From an uncultured Mycoplasmatota bacterium (lineage in GTDB: Bacteria; Bacillota_I; Bacilli_A; RF39; UBA660), in assembly GCA_948434005.1 (NCBI GenBank), contig CAOJEH010000005.1:87372-132024 (forward strand): a stretch of 44,653 nucleotides of DNA, in the 5' to 3' direction. Position 1 is the stretch's first letter. Every line of letters begins with the position of its first letter. Below the pieces are notes generated by a model that made no database searches, was not told the DNA's origin, and saw nothing but the letters and a program-made list of their open reading frames with translations. The position numbers and the translations under genes are program-made. Positions 8,234-16,349 of this stretch are shown piece by piece.

Positions 8234-8242
8234 TGTTATAAT
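8234..8242 (+). promoter_or_regulatory. Extended -10 upstream of the 8304 gene
   Basis: TGT-TATAAT at 8234-8242, about 60 bp before the start codon; a T-rich, poorly matching -35 region lies upstream. Confidence 0.45.
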
Positions 8243-8303
8243 GAATGTGGAAGAAAACAAATAGTAATTTGTTGAATAAAAATTGTTTGGTTTGAAAGGT
8301 AAG

Positions 8304-8861
8304 ATGAATATGAATTATTTATTTTATAGTGTAATTGGTAAACACGCTAGTGAATCTGTTGATGAAATAATCAGACGAAAAGCAAATGAAATTCAACTAT
8401 GTGGCTTTAGTTTATGGTCTGCAAAAATTGATAGACAATCAATAATGCAAGTAAGTAAACTAAGTGAAGAAGATGATGTATATGTGCTATGTAAAGTAAA
8501 TAAAAATGCTAAAGATCCTGTTATTAGTGGTAAAGTTTTTTCGGCTAATAAAATGGTTTATCCTACAGGAGAAGTCAAGCCTATTCCTAGTGGGATTAAT
8601 ACTACATTCACCAAAGGAAAGAATTATCAGGCATATGTAGTTGAATCCTATAATATTTTAGATGAAGAAAAAGATTTTAATTTTGGACCATATGAAACTT
8701 TATTGGCAGATAATTCTGTGAAAACATTTAGCCAAAGATTTAAATGTTTTCAGTTTCAAAATACATTTGGAAAAATAAATCCTTCTATAGATGAAATATG
8801 TAAAAAGAAAATAAGTGTAATAATGAAACTTAAATATCCATTTGTAGTTAATATTTATTAA
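8304..8861 (+). CDS. Hypothetical protein, 185 aa
   Basis: I do not recognise a named family. It is a soluble protein starting M-N-M-N-Y-L-F-Y-S-V-I-G-K. It contains G-F-S-L-W-S-A-K-I-D near residue 35, a V-Y-V-L-C-K-V-N-K-N-A-K-D-P stretch, a G-I-N-T-T-F-T-K-G-K-N-Y-Q-A-Y-V motif in the middle, and ends with K-L-K-Y-P-F-V-V-N-I. The alternating pattern suggests a mixed alpha/beta or beta-barrel fold, possibly PUA/EVE-like. ATG 8304 or 8310 is the likely start; AAAGG at 8295-8299 lies between 4 and 10 bp upstream of these and does not decide. It is monocistronic and followed by a GNAT gene. Confidence 0.6.
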   Translation: MNMNYLFYSVIGKHASESVDEIIRRKANEIQLCGFSLWSAKIDRQSIMQVSKLSEEDDVYVLCKVNKNAKDPVISGKVFSANKMVYPTGEVKPIPSGINTTFTKGKNYQAYVVESYNILDEEKDFNFGPYETLLADNSVKTFSQRFKCFQFQNTFGKINPSIDEICKKKISVIMKLKYPFVVNIY

Positions 8862-8920
8862 TTGAAAAAATTTTATAATGAAAATAATAAACAAATAGTA
8901 TTTTATTGTGGAGAAAAGAT

Positions 8921-9364
8921 ATGAGAGAAATAAAAAGAGAAGAAAGAAATGAAAATTTGATTGAGAACTTATTAAAAGTTTGGGAGAATTCTGTGAGAGA
9001 AACACATAAATTTTTATCAAACGAAGAAATTTTGAAGATTAAGAAATATGTACCTCAAGCATTAAGCGGTATATCTCATTTAATTATTGATACTGATCAA
9101 AATGATAATCCTATTGCATTTATGGGGATTGAAGAGCAAAAACTTGAAATGCTATTTATTGTTGCTGAATATAGAGGTAAAGGTATTGGTAAAAAAATGC
9201 TTTTATATGGAATCGAAAACTACAAAGTAAATAATCTTGCAGTTAATGAAAATAATTCACAAGCAAAAGGTTTTTATGAACATATGAAATTTAAAGTTTA
9301 TCAAAGAAACGAATTAGATGATCAGGGAAACCCTTATCCAGTTTTATATATGAGATTAAAATGA
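8921..9364 (+). CDS. GNAT N-acetyltransferase (YjaB-like)
   Basis: The 147-aa protein is an acetyl-CoA-dependent N-acetyltransferase. The acetyl-CoA-binding motif A reads R-G-K-G-I-G-K-K-M near residue 87, preceded by the L-F-I-V-A-E-Y beta4 strand and followed by L-A-V-N-E-N-N-S-Q-A-K-G-F-Y-E (motif B). The overall length and the initial E-N-L-L-K-V-W-E-N-S-V-R-x-T-H-x-F-L pattern are those of the YjaB/YiaC branch, some members of which acetylate protein lysines. ATG 8921 has GGAG 7 bp upstream. Substrate unknown. Confidence 0.88.
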   Translation: MREIKREERNENLIENLLKVWENSVRETHKFLSNEEILKIKKYVPQALSGISHLIIDTDQNDNPIAFMGIEEQKLEMLFIVAEYRGKGIGKKMLLYGIENYKVNNLAVNENNSQAKGFYEHMKFKVYQRNELDDQGNPYPVLYMRLK

Positions 9365-9443
9365 TAAATTACTATGATACATTAAGATACTTTTAGGATA
9401 ATATTTAAAAGTTTAATGTAGTATTTAAGTGGGGTTAATAAAA

Positions 9444-9452
9444 TGATATAAT
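9444..9452 (+). promoter_or_regulatory. Extended -10 for DUF1653 gene
   Basis: TGA-TATAAT at 9444-9452, 37 bp before the start codon, followed by a CTGGAGG ribosome binding site. Confidence 0.5.
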
Positions 9453-9488
9453 AATATAAATAGAATTTGTAAAACTGGAGGTAATTAT

Positions 9489-9743
9489 ATGAAAGAAAGA
9501 GTTGTAAAACCTTTTACAATGTGGAGACATTTTAAAGGGGCTAGATCTTTTGTAATCACAGTAGCTCAACATAGTGAAACAGGAGAAAAATTAGTTGTTT
9601 ATCGTTGTATGGATAATAATGGAAAAACAAATCATAAGGATGGAATTTACGCAAGGCCATTAGATATGTTTTTATCAGAAGTAGATCACAAAAAATATCC
9701 AGATGCAGGTCAAAAGTATCGTTTTGAAGAGATAATAGAATAA
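9489..9743 (+). CDS. DUF1653-like small protein
   Basis: The 84-aa protein matches the DUF1653 pattern: W-R-H-F-K-G near the start, V-A-Q-H-S-E-T-G-E-K-L-V-V-Y-R in the middle, and a Y-A-R-P-L-D-M-F-L-S-E-V end. These are small single-domain cytoplasmic proteins of unknown function, sometimes fused to other domains. A GGAGG site precedes the ATG. The next gene is the broken flavodoxin. Confidence 0.8.
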   Translation: MKERVVKPFTMWRHFKGARSFVITVAQHSETGEKLVVYRCMDNNGKTNHKDGIYARPLDMFLSEVDHKKYPDAGQKYRFEEIIE

Positions 9744-9821
9744 GCTATCAAGTAAATGGATATAGTGATTAGATAAAAAACAGTAGATATAATAATTATT
9801 GATTGAGAAAGAAGGCATATA

Positions 9822-10463
9822 ATGAGAAATAAAAAAATTATAGCTTTAATTATTATAGTTATAATACTTGTAGGTGTTGTTTTTTTGATAATAAACTTTA
9901 ACTCTAATAAAAATAAAAAAGATGCAAATAACAATACTAATATAGACAACTCAGATATAACTGTTGATAAAAACAATAATCAAAATTCTGAGGATAAGAT
10001 TGCAATAATTTACTTTTCTGCAACAGGTACAACTAAGAAAGTAGCTCAATATATAAAGGATGCAACAGGAGGAGAACTAATTTAAATAAAACCAAAGTAT
10101 AAATATACTGATGAAGATTTGAATTATAGTAGTAATAATAATAGCAGATGTACAAAAGAACAAAATGATTCGTCATCAAGGCCAGCAATTGCAAATAATA
10201 TTAGTACAGATTCTTATGATGTAATTTATTTAGGTTATCCAATTTGGTGGGGAGATTCGCCAAGAATTATGTTAACTTTTTTAGATAACCATAATTTAAG
10301 TGGAAAGACAGTTATTCCATTTTGTACATCTGGTAGTTCAGGGATAGAAACAAGTGTAAGTTATTTTAAGAGTAATTATAAAGATGTTAACTTTCTAGAT
10401 GGTAAAAGACTTAATGTATCAAAAAATGAAGTAATAAATTGGGTTAATGGATTAAATTATTAA
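9822..10463 (+). pseudogene. Membrane-anchored flavodoxin with an in-frame stop
   Basis: The first 87 codons encode an N-terminal hydrophobic anchor (residues 5-27), an Asn/Lys-rich linker, and the FMN phosphate-binding start of a flavodoxin: I-I-Y-F-S-A-T-G-T-T-K-K-V-A near residue 67. TAA at 10083-10085 interrupts the frame. The same frame continues I-K-P-K-Y-K-Y-T-D-E-D-L, then Y-L-G-Y-P-I-W-W-G-D (the FMN-binding loop), P-F-C-T-S-G-S-S-G-I and ends at 10463. Homologues normally have Glu at the stop position (E-I-x-P-x-x-x-Y-T), so GAA to TAA would explain it. With readthrough the product would be a ~213-aa secreted or lipoprotein-like flavodoxin. Either a recent null mutation or a sequencing error. 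Confidence 0.8.
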
Positions 10464-10483
10464 ATGGAGAGGAAGATATTACT

Positions 10484-12244
10484 ATGTATTTAGAAAAGAT
10501 TAATAGTCCAAAAGATGTAAAAAAGTTAAATATAGAAGAATTAGAAAAACTAGCTGAAGAAGTAAGAAAGGCATTAATGAATAGATTATCTAAAATAGGA
10601 GGACATTTTGGCCCTAATTTTGGTATGGTAGAAGCAATTATAGCAATGCACTATGTATTTGAATCACCAGAAGATAAATTTGTATTTGATGTATCACATC
10701 AAACATATACACACAAGATGTTAACAGGGAGAAAAAATGGTTATCTTTATGAAGAAAATTTTAAAGATGTTTCAGGATATACAAATCCAGAAGAAAGTGA
10801 ACATGATTTCTTTAATGTTGGTCATACTTCGACATCAATTAGCTTAGCATCAGGTTTAGCAAAGGCAAGAGATTTAAAAGAGGATAAGGAAAATATTATA
10901 GCAGTTATTGGTGATGGTTCTTTAGGTGGAGGAGAAGCATTTGAGGGTTTAAACTACGTAGGATCTGAATTAGATTCAAACTTTATAGTAGTAGTTAATG
11001 ATAATCAACAATCTATTGCAGAAAATCATGGTGGAATTTATAAGAACTTACAGGAATTAAGAGATACAAATGGTAATGCTAAAACCAATTTATTTAAATC
11101 ATTTGGATTAGATTATATTTATCAAAGTGAAGGTAATAGTATTCAAAAAATGATAGAAACATTTGAACAAGTTAAAAATATAGATCATCCAATAGTAGTA
11201 CATATTAATACACAAAAAGGAAAGGGCTATAAATTAGCAGAAGATAATAAAGAAGCTTGGCATTGGTGCATGCCTTTTGATGAAACAACAGGAAAAACAA
11301 CAGTTGATTTTGGAGATGATTACGATTATGATACTCTAACAGCAGATTACTTACTTGATAAAATGAAAAAAGATAAAACAGTAGTTGCAGTAACTCCTGC
11401 TATGCCTGAAACAATAGGATTTAATATTGAAAAAAGAAAACAGGCAGGTAAACAATTTGTAGATGTAGGAATTGCAGAGGAACAAGCAGTTGCATTAATT
11501 TCAGGGATTGCTAAGAATGGTGGGAAAGCAATTCTTGGTACAAACTCAACATTTATACAAAGAACTTATGATCAAATTTCACAAGATTTATGTATAAATA
11601 ATAATCCAGCAACTATAGTTTTAAATTATACATCGGTTGCAGGGTTAAATGATGTTACACATTTGGGAATATTTACTATTTCAGCATTTTCTCATATTCC
11701 AAATTTAGTAATGCTTGCTCCAACAAATAAGGATGAGTATATATCAATGCTTGATTGGTCTATAGAACAAAGAAAACATCCTGTAATGATATTAATGCCC
11801 GGAAATGGCATAATAGATTATGGCAGAATAGCTGATAAAGATTATAGTAATATTAATAAATATAAAGTAGAAGAGCAGGGAGAAAAAGTTGCAATTTTAG
11901 CTTTAGGCGATTTTTATCAAATAGGGGAAGAAGTTTCAAAGATAGTAAAAGAAAAACTAGGTTTTACTCCAACACTAATTAATCCTAGATATGTAACTGG
12001 TATAGATAAAGAATTGTTAGAAAGTTTAAAAGATAAACATAAACTAGTTATTACATTAGAAGATGGAATCTTAGATGGAGGATTTGGTTCTAATATAGCA
12101 AGTTATTATGGAGATTCAAATATAAAAGTTAAGAATTATGGATTAAAAAAAGAATTCATAGATAGATATGATGTAGAGGAAATTCTAAAAGAAAATAGAC
12201 TTACTCCAAATCAAATAGTAGAAGATATAAAAAATATTATATAA
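10484..12244 (+). CDS. dxs: 1-deoxy-D-xylulose-5-phosphate synthase-like TPP enzyme
   Basis: The 586-aa protein has the transketolase-family layout of DXS, which condenses pyruvate and glyceraldehyde-3-phosphate to DXP for isoprenoid and thiamine synthesis. Visible are an N-terminal G-G-H-F-G-P-N-F-G-M-V-E helix, F-D-V-S-H-Q-T-Y-T-H-K, the TPP/Mg motif G-D-G-S-L-G-G-G-E-A-F-E-G-L-N around residue 143, the pyrimidine-domain motif D-V-G-I-A-E-E-Q-A near residue 327, and a C-terminal transketolase domain with L-E-D-G-I-L-D-G-G-F-G. It is somewhat shorter than E. coli DXS (620 aa) and has S-L-G-G-G in place of A-x-T-x-G. It belongs to the short DXS-like branch common in gut Firmicutes, so the exact substrate is likely but not certain. 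Confidence 0.82.
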   Translation: MYLEKINSPKDVKKLNIEELEKLAEEVRKALMNRLSKIGGHFGPNFGMVEAIIAMHYVFESPEDKFVFDVSHQTYTHKMLTGRKNGYLYEENFKDVSGYTNPEESEHDFFNVGHTSTSISLASGLAKARDLKEDKENIIAVIGDGSLGGGEAFEGLNYVGSELDSNFIVVVNDNQQSIAENHGGIYKNLQELRDTNGNAKTNLFKSFGLDYIYQSEGNSIQKMIETFEQVKNIDHPIVVHINTQKGKGYKLAEDNKEAWHWCMPFDETTGKTTVDFGDDYDYDTLTADYLLDKMKKDKTVVAVTPAMPETIGFNIEKRKQAGKQFVDVGIAEEQAVALISGIAKNGGKAILGTNSTFIQRTYDQISQDLCINNNPATIVLNYTSVAGLNDVTHLGIFTISAFSHIPNLVMLAPTNKDEYISMLDWSIEQRKHPVMILMPGNGIIDYGRIADKDYSNINKYKVEEQGEKVAILALGDFYQIGEEVSKIVKEKLGFTPTLINPRYVTGIDKELLESLKDKHKLVITLEDGILDGGFGSNIASYYGDSNIKVKNYGLKKEFIDRYDVEEILKENRLTPNQIVEDIKNII

Positions 12245-12279
12245 GTTATGATTTGAAAAATTATAACTTATATAATAAA

Positions 12280-12317
12280 AAATCCTATAAATATAAGTAT
12301 TATAGGATTTTATTTTG
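12280..12317 (+). terminator. Terminator after dxs-like gene
   Basis: AAATCCTATAA (12280-12290) and TTATAGGATTT (12300-12310) form an 11-bp stem followed by a T-rich tract. A second dyad, ATAAGTTAT / ATAACTTAT, lies just before it at about 12241-12271. Confidence 0.8.
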
Positions 12318-12361
12318 TAGCAAAATTCCTACTTTTGCATATATTACTCTGGGAGGTAGTA

Positions 12362-12724
12362 ATGTTAAAATTAGAATTATTGCAACAAATGCTTGTGATA
12401 GCAATAGCACTTTCTACAATTACTTGTGCCTTTGTTCAGAAAACTAAGAGATTTATTAAAAAATGTAGGTATTTATGTTTATATTCTTTTATTGTAAATA
12501 TGGCAATTGGTAGTGTTTTTTGTATAACTTTTACTAATATTACATTTCCAACTAGTTTATGGATAGGATTATTTTCATTTCTAGGTGCTGATACAATATA
12601 TAAATCATTAGAAGGAAAACTAGCTGCACATAAAGATTTAGTAACTACTGATACAATAAATGTAAAACGTGAAAATATTATTAATACGGAGGGTGATACT
12701 AATGGAAAAACCTCTATATCCTAG
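12362..12724 (+). CDS. Holin-like small membrane protein
   Basis: The 120-aa protein starts M-L-K-L-E-L-L-Q-Q-M-L-V-I-A-I-A-L. It has a short amphipathic or membrane segment at the N-terminus (residues 6-27), a basic turn (K-R-F-I-K-K-C-R), two further hydrophobic stretches (about 42-62 and 66-85) and a charged C-terminus. This is the shape of phage holins that pair with cell-wall hydrolases. No single signature residue proves it, but it overlaps by 23 bp an M23 endolysin-like gene, the arrangement of a lysis cassette. ATG 12362 has GGGAGG 5 bp upstream; the ATG at 12335 has none. No other phage genes are seen nearby. Confidence 0.65.
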   Translation: MLKLELLQQMLVIAIALSTITCAFVQKTKRFIKKCRYLCLYSFIVNMAIGSVFCITFTNITFPTSLWIGLFSFLGADTIYKSLEGKLAAHKDLVTTDTINVKRENIINTEGDTNGKTSIS

Positions 12725-13403
12725 TTCTTATATGAGAATAACCCAAGGTTATATGACTGGTTCTCATAAAGATAGTTATGCTATAGATGAAGGATCTAAA
12801 GATACAGGTATAAGTGATATTAAAGCTCCATTTACAGGTGTTATTAAAAAAATTTATACGTCAGATGCTAATGAAGTATGGTTAGAAAGCTCTGATAAGG
12901 TTGAATATCCTGATGGAACAATTGATTACATGACAATTTTATTTGCACATGATAATGATGTAAGTAATCTATTTATAGGAAAGACAATCAATAGAGGTGA
13001 AGTATTCTATCAAGAAGGTACAAAAGGTAACGCTACGGGTAATCATTGTCATATAGAATGTGGTAGAGGGAAATTTACCGGTACTGGTTGGCATAAAAAT
13101 TCAAATGGTAATTGGAGTATTAATAATGGAAAAAAACCAGAAGAATGTTTATGGATAGATGATAGTATTAAGGTATTAAATAGTAATGGTTATAATTTTA
13201 AAAAGATAGAAGTAAAACCAACACCAACACCTAATCCAACACCAGCACCAAAACCAACTCCTGATAAGCCTTCTGATGATGATTCAAAAAAAGATGATAC
13301 TAAACCTACTGATAATAATAAACCTAAATTGATTTTTACTTGTAAGAGTGATGATATGTATGCTATTGAGTTAAAAAAAGGACAAAAGCTATACTTAGAA
13401 TAG
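12702..13403 (+). CDS. M23 (LytM-type) metallopeptidase, endolysin-like
   Basis: The 233-aa protein is a zinc endopeptidase of the M23 family, which cuts peptide bridges of peptidoglycan. The zinc ligands are visible as G-S-H-K-D-S-Y-A-I-D near residue 19 (HxxxxxxD type) and the H-C-H pair in T-G-N-H-C-H-I-E near residue 112. There is no signal peptide, so export would depend on a holin. The catalytic domain is followed by a Pro/Thr-rich linker (residues ~168-205, repeated P-T-P-x-P) and a short C-terminal domain with K-S-D-D-M-Y-A-I-E-L that may bind the wall. ATG 12702 has GGAGGG upstream and overlaps the holin-like gene. Confidence 0.85.
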   Translation: MEKPLYPSSYMRITQGYMTGSHKDSYAIDEGSKDTGISDIKAPFTGVIKKIYTSDANEVWLESSDKVEYPDGTIDYMTILFAHDNDVSNLFIGKTINRGEVFYQEGTKGNATGNHCHIECGRGKFTGTGWHKNSNGNWSINNGKKPEECLWIDDSIKVLNSNGYNFKKIEVKPTPTPNPTPAPKPTPDKPSDDDSKKDDTKPTDNNKPKLIFTCKSDDMYAIELKKGQKLYLE

Positions 13404-13412
13404 CTTTTTTTC
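13386..13412 (+). terminator. Terminator after M23 gene
   Basis: AAAGCTAT (13386-13393) pairs with ATAGCTTT (13400-13407), then T7. The right arm overlaps the stop codon. Confidence 0.8.
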
Positions 13413-13455
13413 TTTTATTATTATATAATTTATTTAGAAAGTTGGTAGGATGATT

Positions 13456-14631
13456 ATGAATAAAATTGTATTTACTCATTCAGTTGATAGTATTATTAGT
13501 AAATTTGCTTCACTATTTTTAGCAATTTATTTTTTAAAAATAACAGATGGTAATATAGTTAGTGTTGTAACGTATTATTTATTTAAATATTCTCTTAACG
13601 GATTATTTTCTTATCTATCATTAAAATGTATTAACAAAAAAAATGTCTTAAATATGTATCGATTAGGTTTATTTTCTAATGGACTTTGTTTATTTATTCT
13701 TTTGTTAATGGGTAAAAATGTTGTTGATTATATATATTTATATGCTATATTAGACTGTTCTACTAGCATATTTTATTGGTCAGCTTATAAAATGATACTT
13801 TATAATTTTAAAGGTGATAAACAGTTAAAGAAGTTATTTTCTTATAATAGTATAGTAACTAGTATCATTTCTATTTTATCTACAGTAGGTATGGGATATA
13901 TTATTGTTAATACTTCATATAGTGTAGTTATTATAATTATAATTATTTTAATGATTCTAGCTTTAATTATGACTTTTAGGTTAAATAAATATGAATTTAA
14001 TATTAATAAAATAAAACTGTCTAATTTAAAGTATGCCTTAAAAGATAAACATGCACAAGCTATATATAGTATTAGTTTTTTTGAAGGAATGGGACTTAGA
14101 GGTGGACTTGCTACAACTATTACTTTAATTATATTTTTAACATTAGGAACAGAATCTAGTTTAGGTAATTTAAATGCTATATTTGGTTTATTAGGTTTAA
14201 TTACATCGTTATTTGTTAAGAAATATTTGAAGGAAAAAAATAATAAAAAGGCTTTTGTTATTTCTGCTTTAGCTATATTAATAATTACAATTCCTATAAT
14301 TTTTATTAGTTCATTTACTGTATTTATTATTTATAATATAGTATTTAATATTGCTTATCAAATAATACAAATATTAGTAGATACTGCAGTATTTGATATT
14401 CATTCAAATGAAACTATAAAAAAATATTATTTAGAGTATACTTTTATTGGTGAAGCTATACATGGTTTTGGAAAAGCTTTGAGTGAATTAGTGTTACTTA
14501 TTGTAGTAATTTATTCATTTAATTTAAGTAGTTTACGAATTGCTGCAGCAATATTATCATTTAGTATACTTCTACAAGCATTAGTATATATTAAAGTAAA
14601 AAAAAGGAGGAATTTCAATGAAGGTAATTAA
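13456..14631 (+). CDS. MFS-like transporter
   Basis: The 391-aa protein is almost entirely hydrophobic with about 10-12 predicted membrane segments and a central charged loop near residue 180 (R-L-N-K-Y-E-F-N). The overall shape and length fit a major facilitator superfamily permease, but the classic motif A (G-x-x-x-D-R-x-G-R-R) is not recognisable, so the assignment rests on topology. The second half begins with K-H-A-Q-A-I-Y-S-I-S-F-F-E-G-M-G, typical of the Firmicutes MFS group related to YfkF/YbcL-like proteins. ATG 13456 has GGTAGG about 6 bp upstream. It overlaps the cupin gene by 14 bp, so they are translationally coupled. Confidence 0.7.
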   Translation: MNKIVFTHSVDSIISKFASLFLAIYFLKITDGNIVSVVTYYLFKYSLNGLFSYLSLKCINKKNVLNMYRLGLFSNGLCLFILLLMGKNVVDYIYLYAILDCSTSIFYWSAYKMILYNFKGDKQLKKLFSYNSIVTSIISILSTVGMGYIIVNTSYSVVIIIIIILMILALIMTFRLNKYEFNINKIKLSNLKYALKDKHAQAIYSISFFEGMGLRGGLATTITLIIFLTLGTESSLGNLNAIFGLLGLITSLFVKKYLKEKNNKKAFVISALAILIITIPIIFISSFTVFIIYNIVFNIAYQIIQILVDTAVFDIHSNETIKKYYLEYTFIGEAIHGFGKALSELVLLIVVIYSFNLSSLRIAAAILSFSILLQALVYIKVKKRRNFNEGN

Positions 14632-14965
14632 GTTAAATGAAGCAGTAAAAGAAGCAAATAGTGATGAGTGTAAAATGTTAGAATACTCATTTTTAGATAA
14701 AGATATTGATCTAGGTATTTCAACAATTACTGGTAGATATCCTACGGGGAGCGGTTATTGTGTTAATACTATTAGTAAGGCATTAATTTATGTGCTTGAG
14801 GGTAAAGGGTTCTTATACTTTGAAGATTGTACTATAGAATTTAAAAAGGGTGATTCTATCTTAATTGATACTAATGAAAAGTACTATTGGGATTCTTCTT
14901 ATTGTGTAGTTTCTATGTCTTGTACTCCAGCTTGGAATAAGGATCAATATAAAATAGTTGATTGA
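14618..14965 (+). CDS. Cupin-domain protein
   Basis: The 115-aa single-domain cupin has the beta-barrel pattern: K-A-L-I-Y-V-L-E-G-K-G-F-L-Y-F (motif 1 region), then F-K-K-G-D-S-I-L-I-D and a terminal hydrophobic strand. The metal-binding His residues of cupin motif 1 are replaced (Lys/Tyr), so metal binding is doubtful; it may be a small-molecule or sugar-binding protein. GGAGG in the end of the transporter gene precedes its ATG. Coupling to the transporter suggests both handle one substrate. Confidence 0.75.
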   Translation: MKVIKLNEAVKEANSDECKMLEYSFLDKDIDLGISTITGRYPTGSGYCVNTISKALIYVLEGKGFLYFEDCTIEFKKGDSILIDTNEKYYWDSSYCVVSMSCTPAWNKDQYKIVD

Positions 14966-14982
14966 TACGATTAAGTATCTTT
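14964..14982 (+). terminator. Weak terminator after cupin gene
   Basis: GATAC (14964-14968) and GTATC (14975-14979) form a short stem followed by TTTAATA; the T tract is short. Confidence 0.4.
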
Positions 14983-15019
14983 AATAATACTAAAATAAAA
15001 AGAAAAGTAGGTGTTTGTT

Positions 15020-15566
15020 ATGAATTTATATGTTATTAGGCATGGTCAAACCGAGTGGAATGTAATGAAAAAAATGCAAGGAAGTATAGATATACCATTG
15101 AATAAAAAAGGGATTAAACAAGCCTATATTACAAAGAAAAATCTAGATCATATTTCAATTGATGTTATTTTTTGCTCACCACTTAAAAGAGCTAAACAAA
15201 CAGCAGAAATAATTAATAAGGGTAGAAACTTAGAAATAATATATGATGAACGCCTAAAAGAAAGAAACTACGGAGAATTTGAGGGGGAGCAAACAGGCCT
15301 TTGATTATAATTCTTTTTGGTCATATAATAAAAATTTAAATTATGAGAAGGCTGAGAATGTTCAAGAATTTTTTGAAAGAGTCTATCATTTTTTAGATGA
15401 AATAAAAGAAAAATATGCAGATAAGAATGTTTTAATCGTTTCACATGCAGGTATAATGAAGGTGGTTGAGTGTTATGCAAATGGTATGATGGATGATTGT
15501 GATATTGGTCCTTATTTACCTGACAATGCAAGTGTTTTAAAATATTCATTTACATATAAGGAGTAA
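15020..15566 (+). pseudogene. Histidine phosphatase (phosphoglycerate-mutase family) with a frameshift
   Basis: The first frame encodes the catalytic start L-Y-V-I-R-H-G-Q-T-E-W-N, then G-S-I-D-I-P-L-N-K-K-G and C-S-P-L-K-R-A-K-Q-T-A, with the phosphohistidine motif R-H-G near residue 8. It runs out at 15304. The rest of the protein lies in another frame to 15566 and contains V-S-H-A-G-I-M, the second catalytic His. The two frames join at a run of five G (15283-15287): removing one G gives G-E-F-E-G-S-K-Q-A-F-D, the normal family continuation. So the gene is disabled by one extra G, is phase variable, or is mis-assembled. Intact product would be ~180 aa. ATG 15020 has GTAGGTG upstream. Confidence 0.82.
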
Positions 15567-15570
15567 TAAA

Positions 15571-15687
15571 ATGAAAAGAGCATATTGTATATCTAGTGAT
15601 TTTAATCAAGAAGCTATTGATATTATAAAACAAAGGGTGGATATAGAACTTGTTAATAAAATAGTTGAAACAGTAGATAAATTATAA
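15571..15687 (+). CDS. Small hypothetical protein, 38 aa
   Basis: A short frame starting M-K-R-A-Y-C-I-S-S-D-F-N-Q-E-A with a good AAGGAG site (15558-15563) in the end of the preceding gene. It has no membrane segment and could be a complete small protein or the remnant of a larger gene, since the composition is coding-like. It sits 18 bp before the C39-like gene. I cannot assign a function. Confidence 0.4.
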   Translation: MKRAYCISSDFNQEAIDIIKQRVDIELVNKIVETVDKL

Positions 15688-15705
15688 AAATTATAGGATA
15701 ATTTT

Positions 15706-16257
15706 ATGAAATATAAGAAAATTGTTCAAAAGAAATATTGTTGTGTTGGAGCGTGTCTTGAAATGGTTTTAAATAGACATCATATCAAAAATAGTGGTCA
15801 AGAAGATATTGCATATCAGTTGGGTCTTATAGTACCATATGAAGATAAAGATGATTATAAAAAAGTTAGAAGCGGAAAGATGCCCATCGCAGGATATGGC
15901 ACTCAAATACAGGAAGAACAATATTCTATTAATAATTTTTTTAAGAAAAATAAAATATCTTTAGTGGAAAAATATTACTATTTAACAGATTATGAAGAAG
16001 CTAAGGAATTTCTTTATAAGTATAATGATTATGATATTTTAATTATTTTTCATTGTGGTACCTTATATGATAATCCAAATGCTGATTGGGGACATATGAT
16101 ACTATTTGAAAGGATAGAAAATGATGAAGTTACTATATTAGAAAATGGTCCAAAAAGAGATATTGAAAAGGTAACTTTAGAAAAATTATTAGATTCTATT
16201 AAAATTCATGGCAAAGAAAAAGGCGCAGGATTTTATTTGATTGAAAAGAGAATATGA
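15706..16257 (+). CDS. Peptidase C39-like (papain-fold) protein
   Basis: The 183-aa protein has the layout of C39-like cysteine peptidases: a catalytic Cys in Q-K-K-Y-C-C-V-G-A-C-L-E-M-V-L near residue 13, preceded by Gln (oxyanion hole), a His in A-D-W-G-H-M-I-L-F near residue 131, and I-L-E-N-G-P-K at residue ~145, where the third residue is Asn rather than Asp. There is no signal peptide or transporter fusion, unlike bacteriocin-processing C39 domains. The family often processes or cleaves small peptides, but activity is inferred. It lies downstream of the small 38-aa frame and upstream of an EamA transporter. Confidence 0.65.
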   Translation: MKYKKIVQKKYCCVGACLEMVLNRHHIKNSGQEDIAYQLGLIVPYEDKDDYKKVRSGKMPIAGYGTQIQEEQYSINNFFKKNKISLVEKYYYLTDYEEAKEFLYKYNDYDILIIFHCGTLYDNPNADWGHMILFERIENDEVTILENGPKRDIEKVTLEKLLDSIKIHGKEKGAGFYLIEKRI

Positions 16258-16349
16258 TTATGTCTTCTTGGTTTTGAATAAATGTAAAGCATGGTTTATT
16301 TTTATATAATTATCAATTTTATAGTGTATAATATTATTAGGTGATTTAT

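Noticed and set aside
12253-12447. Small plus-strand frame M-K-N-Y-N-L-Y-N-K-K
   Set aside because: It runs through the dxs terminator hairpins and overlaps the holin-like gene in another frame; no ribosome binding site.
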